64,000 nucleotides of DNA from Sunxiuqinia sp963678245 (GTDB taxonomy: Bacteria > Bacteroidota > Bacteroidia > Bacteroidales > Prolixibacteraceae). Positions 16,517-26,800 of the stretch are shown here, one piece after another. A program made the position numbers and the translations under genes. Numbering within the stretch: position 1 is the first letter of the stretch; every line of letters starts with the position of its first letter. Below the pieces are notes generated by a model that did not search any database, was not told the origin of the DNA, and saw only the letters and a list, made by a program, of their open reading frames with translations. The stretch covers positions 868,001-932,000 of the forward strand of contig OZ223309.1 of NCBI GenBank assembly GCA_965140765.1. Direction: 5' to 3'.

Positions 16517-17845
16517 TTATAATCTGACTTCCAATATCCCGACGGGTTGAGGAGGTAACGAAATAGTTGTTTCAGCTTGCCCTTGCGCTACACGCTGAAA
16601 ATACAAATGAAGCTTATTTTGTTTTTTTAGCAACTCGCTGTCGAAAGAAGGTTCCCAGCGGTCAACAGGGTAAGGACTGATGAGCTGAGAAGTCCAATCC
16701 AATTTATTACTTAACGGCGAAGTCGCCAACACAATATTGTTTTCAACCTCTTCATCCCGGTATACCAGTGCCAATTGCTTTGAGTTTTCGTTTTTCAGAA
16801 TCACGAGCTGGGGGCGGCTAATGGGAATACTCCGCGAACCAACTCCTCCTAGCTCAAAATCCAGGGTTCGTGATGTTGCGGTTGACGATTTCCATTGTCC
16901 TTCATGTAAGTAAATGACATGGAACTGGGTACATGAATCGCCTGCTTCCTTGTAATAAGTTGCGATGTAGGGATTGCCATCTTCATCCGCAGTCATCGAA
17001 GTTTGGTTGATCAGGTTACTTCCTTGCGGTATTTTTTTGACCACTTCTGCTGTGGTTTTTCGGATCGGAAGGTCATACTTTTCACCTGTCGATTTTTCCC
17101 AAGTTCGTCCGCCATCTTTAGAGCAGGCATAACACATGTCGTGATTGGAGTGCACATCAGGTGTTTCGCGCCAAACCCACGAAATATAGATGATTCCGAT
17201 TTGATCGACATGCATTTGCCAGTAGGCATTGCGCTGACCTTCGCCGTCGATTAAATTCGTCTGAAGACGCGACCATGTTTGTGTTTTTTGATCGTAGCGG
17301 TTTAATACCAGATTTCCGTTTCCCGAACCACCATGGCGGTATGCAAATAGCAAACCACCATCGGCCATGGCATAAAACTCAGGGTAGGAGACAACCTGTT
17401 CGTCCACTCCTATCATTGACGTCATTTCATCCAACTCGAGGCTCTCTGGTTCGATACTTTTACAATAATGTAGAGGGTTATTGTGATGATCCCAACTTAT
17501 ATGCAGGTAGCCGTCACCATCAACCATGATGCTAATTACATTGTGGGCATCGTTCGTATTCCCAGTAAAGCGTGTTTGCTTGACGTTCCAATTGTTACTG
17601 CCATGTTCACGGCGAGCCAATACAACATGGGCGGAGCTGTCATAATAAGCCACAAACTGATAATTATCGGAAGAGACAACCGAGTTTTTCCGGAAGATCG
17701 TGGCGTTAACACTATTTTCAGCCCAGCCATTGGCAATGTTTGAAAGCTGTGTTTTCGCTGTTATCGTGGTATCGCTCTTTTGTGCGCACGACACAAGCAA
17801 TGTTGCAATAAGTGTTCCGCTAAAAAGAATCAATAATCGTTTCAT
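16517..17845 (-). CDS. BNR_4-type beta-propeller lipoprotein of the PUL, probable glycan lyase or hydrolase
   Basis: The start at 17845 gives a typical lipoprotein signal, MKRLLILFSGTLIATLLVSC, with Cys at residue 20. A longer frame from 17869 would only add eight residues before it. The body (about 60-440) matches BNR_4-type propeller proteins: VDGDGYLHISWDHHNNPLHY, SYPEFYAMADGGLLFAYRHG, an SxDGGRTWEKS Asp-box, and SRPQLVILKN. Seven-bladed propellers of this kind include ulvan lyases and enzymes acting on rhamnosyl-glucuronate ends (PL24/25/27, GH145). It is the third gene after another propeller and GH88, with a 31-base gap, so it probably makes or trims uronate-containing oligosaccharides. 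Assignment to lyase or hydrolase is not possible by eye. Confidence 0.8.
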   Translation of the reverse strand: MKRLLILFSGTLIATLLVSCAQKSDTTITAKTQLSNIANGWAENSVNATIFRKNSVVSSDNYQFVAYYDSSAHVVLARREHGSNNWNVKQTRFTGNTNDAHNVISIMVDGDGYLHISWDHHNNPLHYCKSIEPESLELDEMTSMIGVDEQVVSYPEFYAMADGGLLFAYRHGGSGNGNLVLNRYDQKTQTWSRLQTNLIDGEGQRNAYWQMHVDQIGIIYISWVWRETPDVHSNHDMCYACSKDGGRTWEKSTGEKYDLPIRKTTAEVVKKIPQGSNLINQTSMTADEDGNPYIATYYKEAGDSCTQFHVIYLHEGQWKSSTATSRTLDFELGGVGSRSIPISRPQLVILKNENSKQLALVYRDEEVENNIVLATSPLSNKLDWTSQLISPYPVDRWEPSFDSELLKKQNKLHLYFQRVAQGQAETTISLPPQPVGILEVRL

Positions 17846-17876
17846 GTCAAGGGTTTTCAGATTGGCCATTTTTAAG

Positions 17877-19088
17877 CTAGTTTGCTTCCATGTTCTCTTT
17901 CATCCGCATCAATGCTTCTACATAGTAATAATCCGCATAAGTTAAAGGCACATCGACTTCGGTGCCGTTTGGCATATGCCCAACACTGTGTTTGAGAATG
18001 AAATTACCATTTTTACCCAATTCGGCCAAGTAAACCGAGGAACTTAAACTGCGCAATTGTGTTTCGGCAACGGCTAAATATTCTTTTGCTTTTTCCTCAG
18101 TAACGTAATCGCTTAGCTCAATCAAAGCAGAACATATCAGTGCTCCGGCCGATGCATCGCGCTTCGCATTTGGAATGTCTGGTGCGTCGAAGTCCCAATA
18201 AGGAATTTTGTCTTCCGGTAGATTCGGATGATTGAGGATGAAACCGGCGATACCCTCAGCCTGTTGCAGGAAGGCTTCGTTTCCGGTCTCGCGATACATC
18301 ATGGTGTAGCCGTACAAGCCCCAGCCTTGTCCGCGTGCCCAGGCGGAGTCGTCGGAATAGCCTTGTGCGGTATTTTTTCTTTCGACTTCTCCGGTAATGG
18401 TGTCATAGGATATCACGTGGTAACTGCTGTAATCATCGCGAAAATGATTTTCCATCGTTGTATTTGCATGTGTTTCGGCGATATGACTATAGGTGGTGTC
18501 TTCAAAGGCTTTCGCTGACCATTCCAGCATTTCCAGGTTCATCATATTATCGATGATAACCGGATATTGCCATTGCTTGCTCCAGGGAGCTGAATCCCAC
18601 GAACGTATACAGCCGACAGTAGGATTGAAGCGGATAATCAGGGAATTTGAGGCGGTGTGAATTACTTCTTTGTATGCAGGATTTCCTGTTAGTCGATAGG
18701 CATTGCCAAAGCTACAGAAAATCATGAATCCAACATCATGGTTGTCAGTCGTATATTTTTGATCTTCTACACGCAGTGTGTAGTTGGTGGCCCACTTTTT
18801 CAACGAGTCGGAAGGATTGTTTTCATACAAATACCACAGCACACCCGGGAAAAAGCCGCTGACCCACCAAGCAGAGTTACAAGTAACCAATTTACCGTCT
18901 TTATCGATTGTTTGAGGCAAACGATCCGGTTGATCCTTTAGCGACTCTGCCATTAGCAAGCTTTGCTGAGTGGCGAATTCGAGTGATTCATCAATAAGCT
19001 GCCCGAGAGGTTTTTCTTTTGGTTGGGATACAGTGCAGCTAAAAAGTACTGCTATCAGTATGAAGGAAGAGATTATCTGTTTGTACAT
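17877..19088 (-). CDS. Glycoside hydrolase family 88, unsaturated glucuronyl hydrolase
   Basis: The protein from the ATG at 19088 has 403 residues and a lipoprotein signal (MYKQIISSFILIAVLFSC, Cys 18). The frame is open further upstream but without signal-like sequence. Its (alpha/alpha)6 body carries NHDVGFM with Asp118 and IIDNMMNLE with Asp180, matching the two catalytic aspartates of unsaturated glucuronyl hydrolases. The GYSDDSAWARGQGWGLYGY segment is also characteristic. The enzyme hydrates the 4,5-double bond of terminal unsaturated uronic acids left by a lyase, releasing the sugar. A neighbouring lyase is therefore expected, and the propeller genes on both sides are the candidates. 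No sulfatase accompanies it, which argues against heparin/chondroitin or typical ulvan substrates. Confidence 0.93.
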   Translation of the reverse strand: MYKQIISSFILIAVLFSCTVSQPKEKPLGQLIDESLEFATQQSLLMAESLKDQPDRLPQTIDKDGKLVTCNSAWWVSGFFPGVLWYLYENNPSDSLKKWATNYTLRVEDQKYTTDNHDVGFMIFCSFGNAYRLTGNPAYKEVIHTASNSLIIRFNPTVGCIRSWDSAPWSKQWQYPVIIDNMMNLEMLEWSAKAFEDTTYSHIAETHANTTMENHFRDDYSSYHVISYDTITGEVERKNTAQGYSDDSAWARGQGWGLYGYTMMYRETGNEAFLQQAEGIAGFILNHPNLPEDKIPYWDFDAPDIPNAKRDASAGALICSALIELSDYVTEEKAKEYLAVAETQLRSLSSSVYLAELGKNGNFILKHSVGHMPNGTEVDVPLTYADYYYVEALMRMKENMEAN

Positions 19089-19129
19089 AATTCGGTTTTG
19101 TTCAGTGTATTTAATATTTCGAAACAAAT

Positions 19130-21007
19130 TTAATTTTCGGATAACGCTGCTATCTCGGAGAAATTCAACCTCCGGTTGTAGACCTTGCAATTTTTAATTT
19201 TCTGTACTAAATCGCCAAGCTCAAGTTGCGTTAATGTGAGGTTTGTTACAGGCACGACCTGATCAACAAGGCCATTGATATAAGTCGTTAATTCTCTATT
19301 GGAATAGACTAGTGCCAGAGAAATAGATTTGTATTTTACTGGATCATACCAGACTCCGTTTGTTGATCTTGGCATTTTTTTCCAACGATCTGAACTGCCA
19401 AGTATATTATTACTGGTAGTTGTTTTGTCTGCTATTCTGATGTAGGGCTTCATACTTTTAGTATCAACGCCGTATTTTAAACCTTCTGACTCAACCAACA
19501 AGCCTTGGTAGTTTGCTGTGTCGAGTTCCAGATTCAGGAAGATTGAAAACTCATCAGCTTCAGCAAATTCAAAAGCTGTATCTTCGGTTGTTCCCTTCGG
19601 ATAAGTCTTGTTAACAACCAATCCTGAATTTAAATTAAGCTTTTCAGCTTTTAAATTGTAATCTGCAATAATTGAGGTGCAGAATCCTGAAGGACGCTCT
19701 TTGCTGACGATCCAATCGTAATAATCACCATACATCCATGTCAGTTTAAGAGGCGAATTTTTCCGGTTTTGTATAATGAACGGACGCACATTATTCAATT
19801 CAGAATCCTTGGTGAGTGTATCTGTTTGGCTAACTTCGCCTTGCTCGTTGACAGTATATTTTACCAATTCGTATACTTTACCACATTTCCCAACAACAGG
19901 CACTGAGCAATAAACTGCTTTTGGATTTTGATCGTCGATAGCCATTCCTGCACTGTAGCATTTTTCGATATTAGGAGATTGGTGAAAATGTCCTCCTGCG
20001 TTTGATAAAAAAGTCTTTTGCCATTCATTACCGTTCCAATGGGCATAATAATAGTCGTGTGAGCTTTTATCTTCGTTAATGCGTACCATGGCAATTGCCG
20101 GATGCTCTTTTTCATCAAGCACTACCTGCCAAAGCCAGTCGCGTAGTTCTGTGTCATCAACGACAGCTGTCGGATGATTCTCTTTATACTCTTGAGTGGC
20201 TGATACATGATGCCGTTCTTCTCCAACTTTTGCAATCACTTGGTTCGTGATGTCTTTCAATTCCTTCGTGTTGATGTCAAGGTAGTTTAGATAGAGGTAG
20301 TTGGGCATCGTTGGATCTGGATGTCCGGTGGTGTAGACCATGTAAATTTTATCTTTTCCATTACTAACGTACTTGGCATAAGGTCTGGAGGCTGTTGATT
20401 GCACTATTTGTTCGGGCCCCCAGGTGATGTGAACTTTTCCCTCATCGTCAGGTAACGACAGTTGGGCGATGGTAGGATGCCAGCTGATTCCTCGCCAACA
20501 GATGTAGAAATGCTCCGGATCATCGGAAAGGATAAAAGGGGAGGGGTAGGTCGTGTTGTATTCTGTTTGAATTTTTAACTCAGGCCCTAAATCGGTAATA
20601 TCTCCGGGCTTATTGGAAACTCGGTAATAAAAACAAGGCTCGTCGGTATGACGGGAGTAGAATACCATAACGCGTTCGTCGGGAAGAATTAGAAAAGTTG
20701 GGTTGTCATGATCGTCAGGCTGAAACCAGGATCGGATCAATACTTCTTGTGTTTGATTCGTTAAAAAGTCATATTGGGTTGCCTTTATGTTACCGTGAAT
20801 ATCAATGTAGCCGATAAACGTTTTGTTGACTGTACCGTCTTCATTTTCATAATGAATTGCCCGTGGATCAGCGAACCAGCACCAAGCACCTTCTTTGGCT
20901 ACTTCATAACGAGTGATTGGTGAATTGGACTTCTCTTTAGTTCCGGTACAAGCTGTCAGGCTTAAAACAAAAAGCAACAAAGCCAACATGTTTTTATACA
21001 TCTTCAT
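19130..21007 (-). CDS. BNR_4 beta-propeller lipoprotein with C-terminal LamG-like domain
   Basis: This 625-residue lipoprotein (MKMYKNMLALLLFVLSLTAC, Cys 20) opens with GAWCWFADPRAIHYEN, a hallmark of BNR_4 propeller proteins. The propeller runs to about residue 430, with SPFILSDDPEHFYICWRG and YYAHWNGNEWQKTFLS blades. The last ~170 residues (about 450-625, EDTAFEFAEADEFSIFLNLE, NGVWYDPVKYKSISLALVY) look like a concanavalin-A/LamG jelly roll, a likely carbohydrate-binding module. It is the first gene of the enzyme group, 41 bases before GH88. By family and context it is the best candidate for the lyase that supplies GH88, but this is not proven. Its paralogue at 16517-17845 lacks the LamG part. 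Confidence 0.82.
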   Translation of the reverse strand: MKMYKNMLALLLFVLSLTACTGTKEKSNSPITRYEVAKEGAWCWFADPRAIHYENEDGTVNKTFIGYIDIHGNIKATQYDFLTNQTQEVLIRSWFQPDDHDNPTFLILPDERVMVFYSRHTDEPCFYYRVSNKPGDITDLGPELKIQTEYNTTYPSPFILSDDPEHFYICWRGISWHPTIAQLSLPDDEGKVHITWGPEQIVQSTASRPYAKYVSNGKDKIYMVYTTGHPDPTMPNYLYLNYLDINTKELKDITNQVIAKVGEERHHVSATQEYKENHPTAVVDDTELRDWLWQVVLDEKEHPAIAMVRINEDKSSHDYYYAHWNGNEWQKTFLSNAGGHFHQSPNIEKCYSAGMAIDDQNPKAVYCSVPVVGKCGKVYELVKYTVNEQGEVSQTDTLTKDSELNNVRPFIIQNRKNSPLKLTWMYGDYYDWIVSKERPSGFCTSIIADYNLKAEKLNLNSGLVVNKTYPKGTTEDTAFEFAEADEFSIFLNLELDTANYQGLLVESEGLKYGVDTKSMKPYIRIADKTTTSNNILGSSDRWKKMPRSTNGVWYDPVKYKSISLALVYSNRELTTYINGLVDQVVPVTNLTLTQLELGDLVQKIKNCKVYNRRLNFSEIAALSEN

Positions 21008-21122
21008 GATTACTTAATTTTAAGAAAAGAGAACCTTTGGGGTTATCGTTTATACTGGCCATTTAATTGGTCGAAGTTATCAGAATCTTTTACTTAAGAC
21101 GTATAAAAGTTCGAGTACCCTC

Positions 21123-21189
21123 AAAACCAGCTCTGGTTTTTTTGATCTTATCAAAAAGAAAGGGAGAACGACCAATGTGGTCTCCTCCC
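21123..21189 (-). terminator. Two hairpins between the Sus genes and the enzyme genes
   Basis: On the minus strand the first hairpin pairs GGGAG with CTCCC and GACCA with TGGTC (21162-21189) and is followed by TTTCTTTTT, a good intrinsic terminator. Next comes a perfect palindrome AAAACCAG-AG-CTGGTTTT (21123-21140). The pair sits 28 bases after the stop of the binding lipoprotein. It could make downstream enzyme expression lower than the Sus genes, or split the locus into two units. Confidence 0.65.
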
Positions 21190-21216
21190 ATTCTTTTAAT
21201 TGCGATTTAAATTATC

Positions 21217-22089
21217 TTATAATTCCGGATCATAAATATCGATAGTTACATCATACAGACTAAACTCCGCCATATTGAAGTAATTTTTACTTCCGTAAGT
21301 TTGGAGAACATTGTATCTGAAATGCGTAAATGTGTGATCCAAACGGAAAACTTGAGAGGTGTAATCTGCTCCACCAGATGAAGGCAGCCCCGCGCTAATT
21401 GTTTGAACGGTTTCCCAGGTTTCACCATCGTTGCTAACTTGAATTTCAACAATCTCAGCGCCAACCTGTGACCAAGCCCGGTTCACGAAAGAAAACTGGA
21501 AGTCATCGATCGGCTCATTTAGATCAATCTGAATGTATTGAGGCATTGGGATTTGAGGAGAACTCCAGCGCGTGTGGAAAAAAGAGCCGTTGTCTCCATC
21601 AATCAAGTTTGCGATCGGTCCTTCAGATGGCTCCTGATTATTTGTGCTTAGCTGATCGGCTGTCAGCGCGATCTCTGTTGTCGTAATAGTCTCTGTTGCC
21701 GGAGTAATCCCCGATTTCGCTTTTACAGTTGTTGCTTCGCTGGCTTCGTTGTTCCGATTAAACGTCTGGAAAGTGAACTCATATTCCCCAAATTTGGCAC
21801 GTGTCCCATCAATTAACAACGAATCTTCGTAAATCGAAGCTACTTTACAAACTTCTTTTTCAGTCAAAAAATCGAAATAGTTGACTTTTAAGAGGTAATA
21901 ACTGGAATCAGCCGGCACATTCCAATGTAATACAATCTGACCAGGTAGTGAGTCAGTCGTAATTGACTCAACCGGCGAAGGTATTCCGGCATACATACCG
22001 GAATCCTCAATCATTTCAAAGTTTTTGTCGCAACTTACTGTGGTAAATGTAACTATTGCCACGGCTGCATATATAAATAAACGTTTCAT
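21217..22089 (-). CDS. Surface glycan-binding lipoprotein with F5/8-type C-terminal domain
   Basis: This 290-residue lipoprotein (MKRLFIYAAVAIVTFTTVSC, Cys 20) has an N-terminal fibronectin-III-like domain (about 38-130: SITTDSLPGQIVLHWNVP, YYLLKVNYFD). Its C-terminal discoidin/CBM32-like domain (about 145-280) contains NLIDGDNGSFFHTRWSS, PQYIQIDLNEPIDDFQF and VEIQVSNDGETWETV. It occupies the SusE/SGBP position directly after SusD, 24 bases away. The usual role is to hold the polysaccharide at the cell surface next to the SusCD transporter. The sugar bound cannot be predicted. No catalytic domain is visible. Confidence 0.85.
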   Translation of the reverse strand: MKRLFIYAAVAIVTFTTVSCDKNFEMIEDSGMYAGIPSPVESITTDSLPGQIVLHWNVPADSSYYLLKVNYFDFLTEKEVCKVASIYEDSLLIDGTRAKFGEYEFTFQTFNRNNEASEATTVKAKSGITPATETITTTEIALTADQLSTNNQEPSEGPIANLIDGDNGSFFHTRWSSPQIPMPQYIQIDLNEPIDDFQFSFVNRAWSQVGAEIVEIQVSNDGETWETVQTISAGLPSSGGADYTSQVFRLDHTFTHFRYNVLQTYGSKNYFNMAEFSLYDVTIDIYDPEL

Positions 22090-22113
22090 AAATTCAATTT
22101 TTAAGGTTACGAA

Positions 22114-23796
22114 TTACCATCCTGTATTTTGAGTCAGGTTCGGATTCTTGCGTATCTCACTGTCCGGAATTGGAAAGAAATACATTTTGTCGCTCCACGA
22201 ACGAGGTATCTCAACTCGAGTGTAACTGAATGAGTCATCGCCTGTTTTCTCAATTTTCATGCCGGAGACACTGCTGAATTTCTCGCCTTCTTTCCAACGT
22301 CTGACATCCCAAAAGCGGTGTCCTTCAAATGCCAACTCAACCATTCGCTCATTTTCGTATTTGTCTGAAAAGTCAGCACTGCTTAATCCTGCTGGCAGGG
22401 CTGGCATATCTACGCCAGAACGTTGACGAATAACATTCACCGCTTCAGTCGCTGACATTGGAAAGTCCGCGCTTTTTGCATCGGCCGATCCCAAGTAGTT
22501 AAAAACAGCTTCGGCATAGTTCAGGTAAAATTCGCCCAAACGGTAGGTAACCCAAGAGTGTCGTTTCTCGTTTGAACTATTAGGACGTAAATCAACCGAA
22601 GGATCCAAATACTTTTTCAAATAGTAACCGGTTTGAGTTGCTCCCGAAAGTGGTGCTCCATTGAAGCCACCAACAAACGTTTGGATCTCTTTCGAATTAT
22701 AACCAGGCCATCCCAAGTCTCCGTTTTTAACGATTGTCATTTCGAAACGAGGATCACGGCCTTCATATGGATTAGCAGGATCATAACCACTACCGGCCTC
22801 ATTCCACAGCAATCCGGTTGCTTTCATCTCGTAGGCATCAACCAGCGTTTGAGTTGGGCAGTTCCCGGAATTACCTCCTTCGACACCAACCGGATAATTT
22901 AATGCTTCCAGTGAATTCAAGTCTCCAAGACGACGACTTAAGATAACTTCTGAGGCTTTGTAGTTCTCGGTTCCCCAAAGATCAGTATAAGCGCCTAAGG
23001 TAATTCCATATTCGGCACATGAATCGAGCACTGCCTTGTTTGCCAAAGCAGCTTCTTTCCAAAGCTTTTTATCGTCACCAGAATTGAATAGAGCACTTGC
23101 CCTATAAAGCGATGTTTGCGCTTTTAAAGCCAATACGGCAGCACGATTTATACGTCCAGTTTCGGTATAGGCTAAATTACTATAGGATGAAGGTAGATTA
23201 TTGACAATGTCATCACACTCTGAAACAATAAAACCAAATACCTGACTCGCCGGCGTTCTTGAAATAGTATTGGCTTCTTCCTCTGTCAATACATCTGTCG
23301 TAAATGGAACGTCGCCATATTGACGCACCAGATTGAAATAGAAATAAGCTCTTAAAAAACGAACTTCGTACTGGTAGCGATTAAAGCGTTCCATCTGTTC
23401 ATTGTAATCCTTATTGTATTTAAAGTCAGTATATGTTTGTCCCTGAGATGCATCCAGAAAAAGGTTCGCAGCGCGAATCCCTGCGTACATATTTGACCAC
23501 ATGCCCGCTTTCGGATTACTGGCACTCCATGCACCATTATAAAAGTCGTGAATACTAGACCAGGACCAAACGTAATCTGCTTCATCGGTTGCTGAAGCCA
23601 ACATTGCTCCACTATAATATCCAAAATCGTGGTCCAGGTAACTGTAAATGTTGGTTACAAAGTTTTTTGTCCGATCAAAGCTCGAAAATACCTGTTCCTG
23701 ATTGTAGCTAACAAATTCATTGTAATTCATGTCTTCCTCACAGGCCGAAACCGATAAGAGAAGAAATGAGCCTATTATTATATTCTTAATTTTCAT
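22114..23796 (-). CDS. SusD/RagB family nutrient-binding outer-membrane lipoprotein (pair 1)
   Basis: The 560-residue protein has a lipoprotein signal (MKIKNIIIGSFLLLSVSAC, Cys 19) and the SusD order: an N-terminal YSYLDHDFGYYSG region, TPR helices with RYQYEVRFLRAYFYFNLVRQ (about 140-160), a C-terminal VIRQRSGVDMP, and AFEGHRFWDVRRWKEGE (about 500-515). It ends in the typical NPNLTQNTGW. SusD proteins cap the SusC channel and bind the oligosaccharide at the cell surface. The gene lies 30 bases after its SusC partner (23827-26829), the usual arrangement. The glycan is predicted from the neighbours only. Confidence 0.96.
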   Translation of the reverse strand: MKIKNIIIGSFLLLSVSACEEDMNYNEFVSYNQEQVFSSFDRTKNFVTNIYSYLDHDFGYYSGAMLASATDEADYVWSWSSIHDFYNGAWSASNPKAGMWSNMYAGIRAANLFLDASQGQTYTDFKYNKDYNEQMERFNRYQYEVRFLRAYFYFNLVRQYGDVPFTTDVLTEEEANTISRTPASQVFGFIVSECDDIVNNLPSSYSNLAYTETGRINRAAVLALKAQTSLYRASALFNSGDDKKLWKEAALANKAVLDSCAEYGITLGAYTDLWGTENYKASEVILSRRLGDLNSLEALNYPVGVEGGNSGNCPTQTLVDAYEMKATGLLWNEAGSGYDPANPYEGRDPRFEMTIVKNGDLGWPGYNSKEIQTFVGGFNGAPLSGATQTGYYLKKYLDPSVDLRPNSSNEKRHSWVTYRLGEFYLNYAEAVFNYLGSADAKSADFPMSATEAVNVIRQRSGVDMPALPAGLSSADFSDKYENERMVELAFEGHRFWDVRRWKEGEKFSSVSGMKIEKTGDDSFSYTRVEIPRSWSDKMYFFPIPDSEIRKNPNLTQNTGW

Positions 23797-23826
23797 GATT
23801 CTGTAGAAGTTAAATTTAAGAGTTCA

Positions 23827-26800
23827 TCAAAATCCAAATGCAAAACCAACATTTAAGGAGCGGGTCATTGGATATGCCACACCAATTGATTCAGGATCGG
23901 ATATATCGATATTGTCGATTGTTAATAAGTCAACACCTCTGACATACACTTTACCGGTTTTCATTTTGATTGTTGAAAGGAAGTTAACCGGCAGTTTGTA
24001 ATACAACTCGCAGTTGCGCAACTTCAAATATGAAGCATCAGCAAGCCAGATAGTATTCGTTTTAAAGTTATTGTCGTTAACTTCAGTTGTCAGTCGGGGG
24101 TATCTGGCAAAAGGAGTTTCAGGAGTCCAACGATTGTTATAGTATTCTTCAGAGATATTTCGATTATCAATTAGAGGAATATAAACGCTTGGTGCATTCA
24201 GTACAGTCGTGTAGTTAGTCACTCCCTGAAACAAGGCGTTTAGTCCAAAACCTTTCCATTCCAATCCAAGGTTGAACGAATAGTAAATCTCTGGAACAAC
24301 AGCATTGTAGCCTAACGCGACCTCATCATACTCATTAACGATACCATCGTTATTTTGATCTTTGTACTTGATATCTCCAGGTTTAACCTCGCTAAACTGT
24401 TGGGCCGGACTATTGGCAATATCAGCTTCATCAATAAATAAACCTAAAGCCTGGTATCCGAAAATTTGATATACCGATTGTCCTGTGCGACGCAGATAGT
24501 CGTAGGCACGTGGCTCTTCCAGCATTTCGTCGATTTTGTTTTTCGACAAGGTGAATTTACCCCCTACAGAGACAGCCCAGTCGCCAAGCTGTTTGATGTA
24601 GTCTAAGCCGGTTTCAACACCCCAGCTATTAACAATTCCTCCGTTAGCATATGGAGAAGAAGCTCCAAGAACCGCCGAGTTAGCACCTCCTGCTGATACC
24701 CAGATATCTTTGCGTTTTTCATAATAGGTGTCAACGGTGATGTTCAAACCTTTCAGCATAGCTGCATCAATCCCAAAGTTATACTTGAAAGCCTTTTCGC
24801 TGGTTGAGTTCATGCTGGCCAATTGACCTTCCATAGTACCACCGTACCAATCGTAGTTGCCACCTAAATGATATCCGCCTCCGTCGCTGAAACTTTGTTC
24901 CCAATAATCTTCTGTCGGAATGTTATCAGAGTTAATGATACCGAATGAAGCTCTTAGTTTCAGGAAGTCAATGAAATCAGAGGAATTCAAGAAATCTTCT
25001 TTAGACAAGATCCATGCAGCCGATACTGTTGGAGAATAATTCCATTTTTGATCGGGAGCCAGTTTATTCGATCCGCTGGCAACAAGGGTCAAATCAGCAA
25101 TGTACTTGCTGTTATACACATAGTGTGCGTAAGCCGCAACATTTTGACGATAAAAGGTATTGTTCTGATTGTTCAGTACATGATTTTCGTATGAGTAGAT
25201 CAACGAAGTAAGCAATTTGCTCTTGTCAAATGATGTCTCATAATTAACACTTCCATTGAAGTTCATATGACGATCCTGCCAATCCAGTTTGTCTCCATAA
25301 CCCAATTCACTTTCGGCACCACCGGTATAACGGCTAATGTCTGCTGGCTCTCCATTTTCCCATGAATTAACCACATCACTCGCATAAGCGTAATCGCGGT
25401 TATGTCCTTCCCAGTAAGCTGCGATATTGTCATATCCTAAACGTATTGACGCACTCAAACCTTCAGTAATAACATCCAGTTTTTGACTCAGTTTGAAGTC
25501 TGCGTATAACGAACGGGTATGACCGGTTGAGTATCCTCTTGCCTGCGTTAAGGCAACGGGGTTCATATTTGAGCCCCAGGTTTCATTTCCACCCCAAATA
25601 CCGTCGCTGGTTTTAATTGGAAAGGCAACTGATGGAACAGTATATAATTTCCCGATCAAATTGTCAGACGCAAGACCGGGCCTGGAAAACTCATTCAAAA
25701 CTCCCATCAAGTTAATTTCCGCTTTTGTTGTCGAAGTCACATCAATATCCAGATTTGTGCGAATATTCGCTTTTGAATATTTCTCTTGTGTGGAATAGCC
25801 TTCGTTCATTTCAGAATTTCGAATGAATCCTTGATTCCCTTGAAGATTGAACATCGTAAAGTAGCGCATTTTCTCGCCACCACCACGGAAGTTGACGTTG
25901 TAGATATTAGATGAACCATGGTTGCGGAAAACTTCGTCAAACCAATTGACGTTCGGGTACAAATAAGGGTACTTACCGCTCTCGAAAGCATTCAGATCGT
26001 TTTGAGAATAACGGGTATCCTTTCCATCGTTGATTAATGCTTCATTGATCGCTTTTGCATAGGTAAAGCCGTTAACAAATTCCGGCTTTCTTTTTTGCCA
26101 GTTAATTGCATGATCGTAACTTACATTGATTTCGCTGGTATTGTATTTCCCACGCTTCGTGGTAACCGAAAGAATTCCGTTAATCCCTTTATAACCGTAT
26201 AAGGCAACAGCAGCAGCATCACGAAGAACGGACACTGATGCAACTTCTTCGGGAACAATATACCTGATATCCCGTTCGATACCATCGACCAAGACCAGAA
26301 TATTGTTATTTGAAGTTGTTTGTAACCCACGGATATACATTGTTGCAGCAGCGTCCCAAACGGCACCGCTTTCTTGCAATGCTGTCAAGCCCAGAACGTT
26401 TCCGAACAACGAATTAGCAGTGCTGAAAGAAGATCGCTTATTGATATCTTCAGATGAAGTGTAGGAGATTGCACCTGTTGATTCGGATAATGGCTGATCG
26501 AACCCAAAGCCCAGATCTCGTCTTTGAGAAGCAAAATCCATCGAAATAGTCAGAGCTTCTTCTGATGAATCCAACTGAATTGTTTTTACTCCATCATCTA
26601 TCGTTTCAATTTTCAGGGAGTTTTCAACAGATGTAGAAATTTTAAATGTTCCATCTGTATTTGTGTAAGCTTTCAGTTCCGGATGATCAACAACCGACAC
26701 TCGAGCTCCGGAAACAGGTTCACCTTTATGGTTGATAACCGTTCCATTTATCTGTTTGTTTTGAGACCAGCCACTTATGCAGAATAGCATAAACAGGGCC

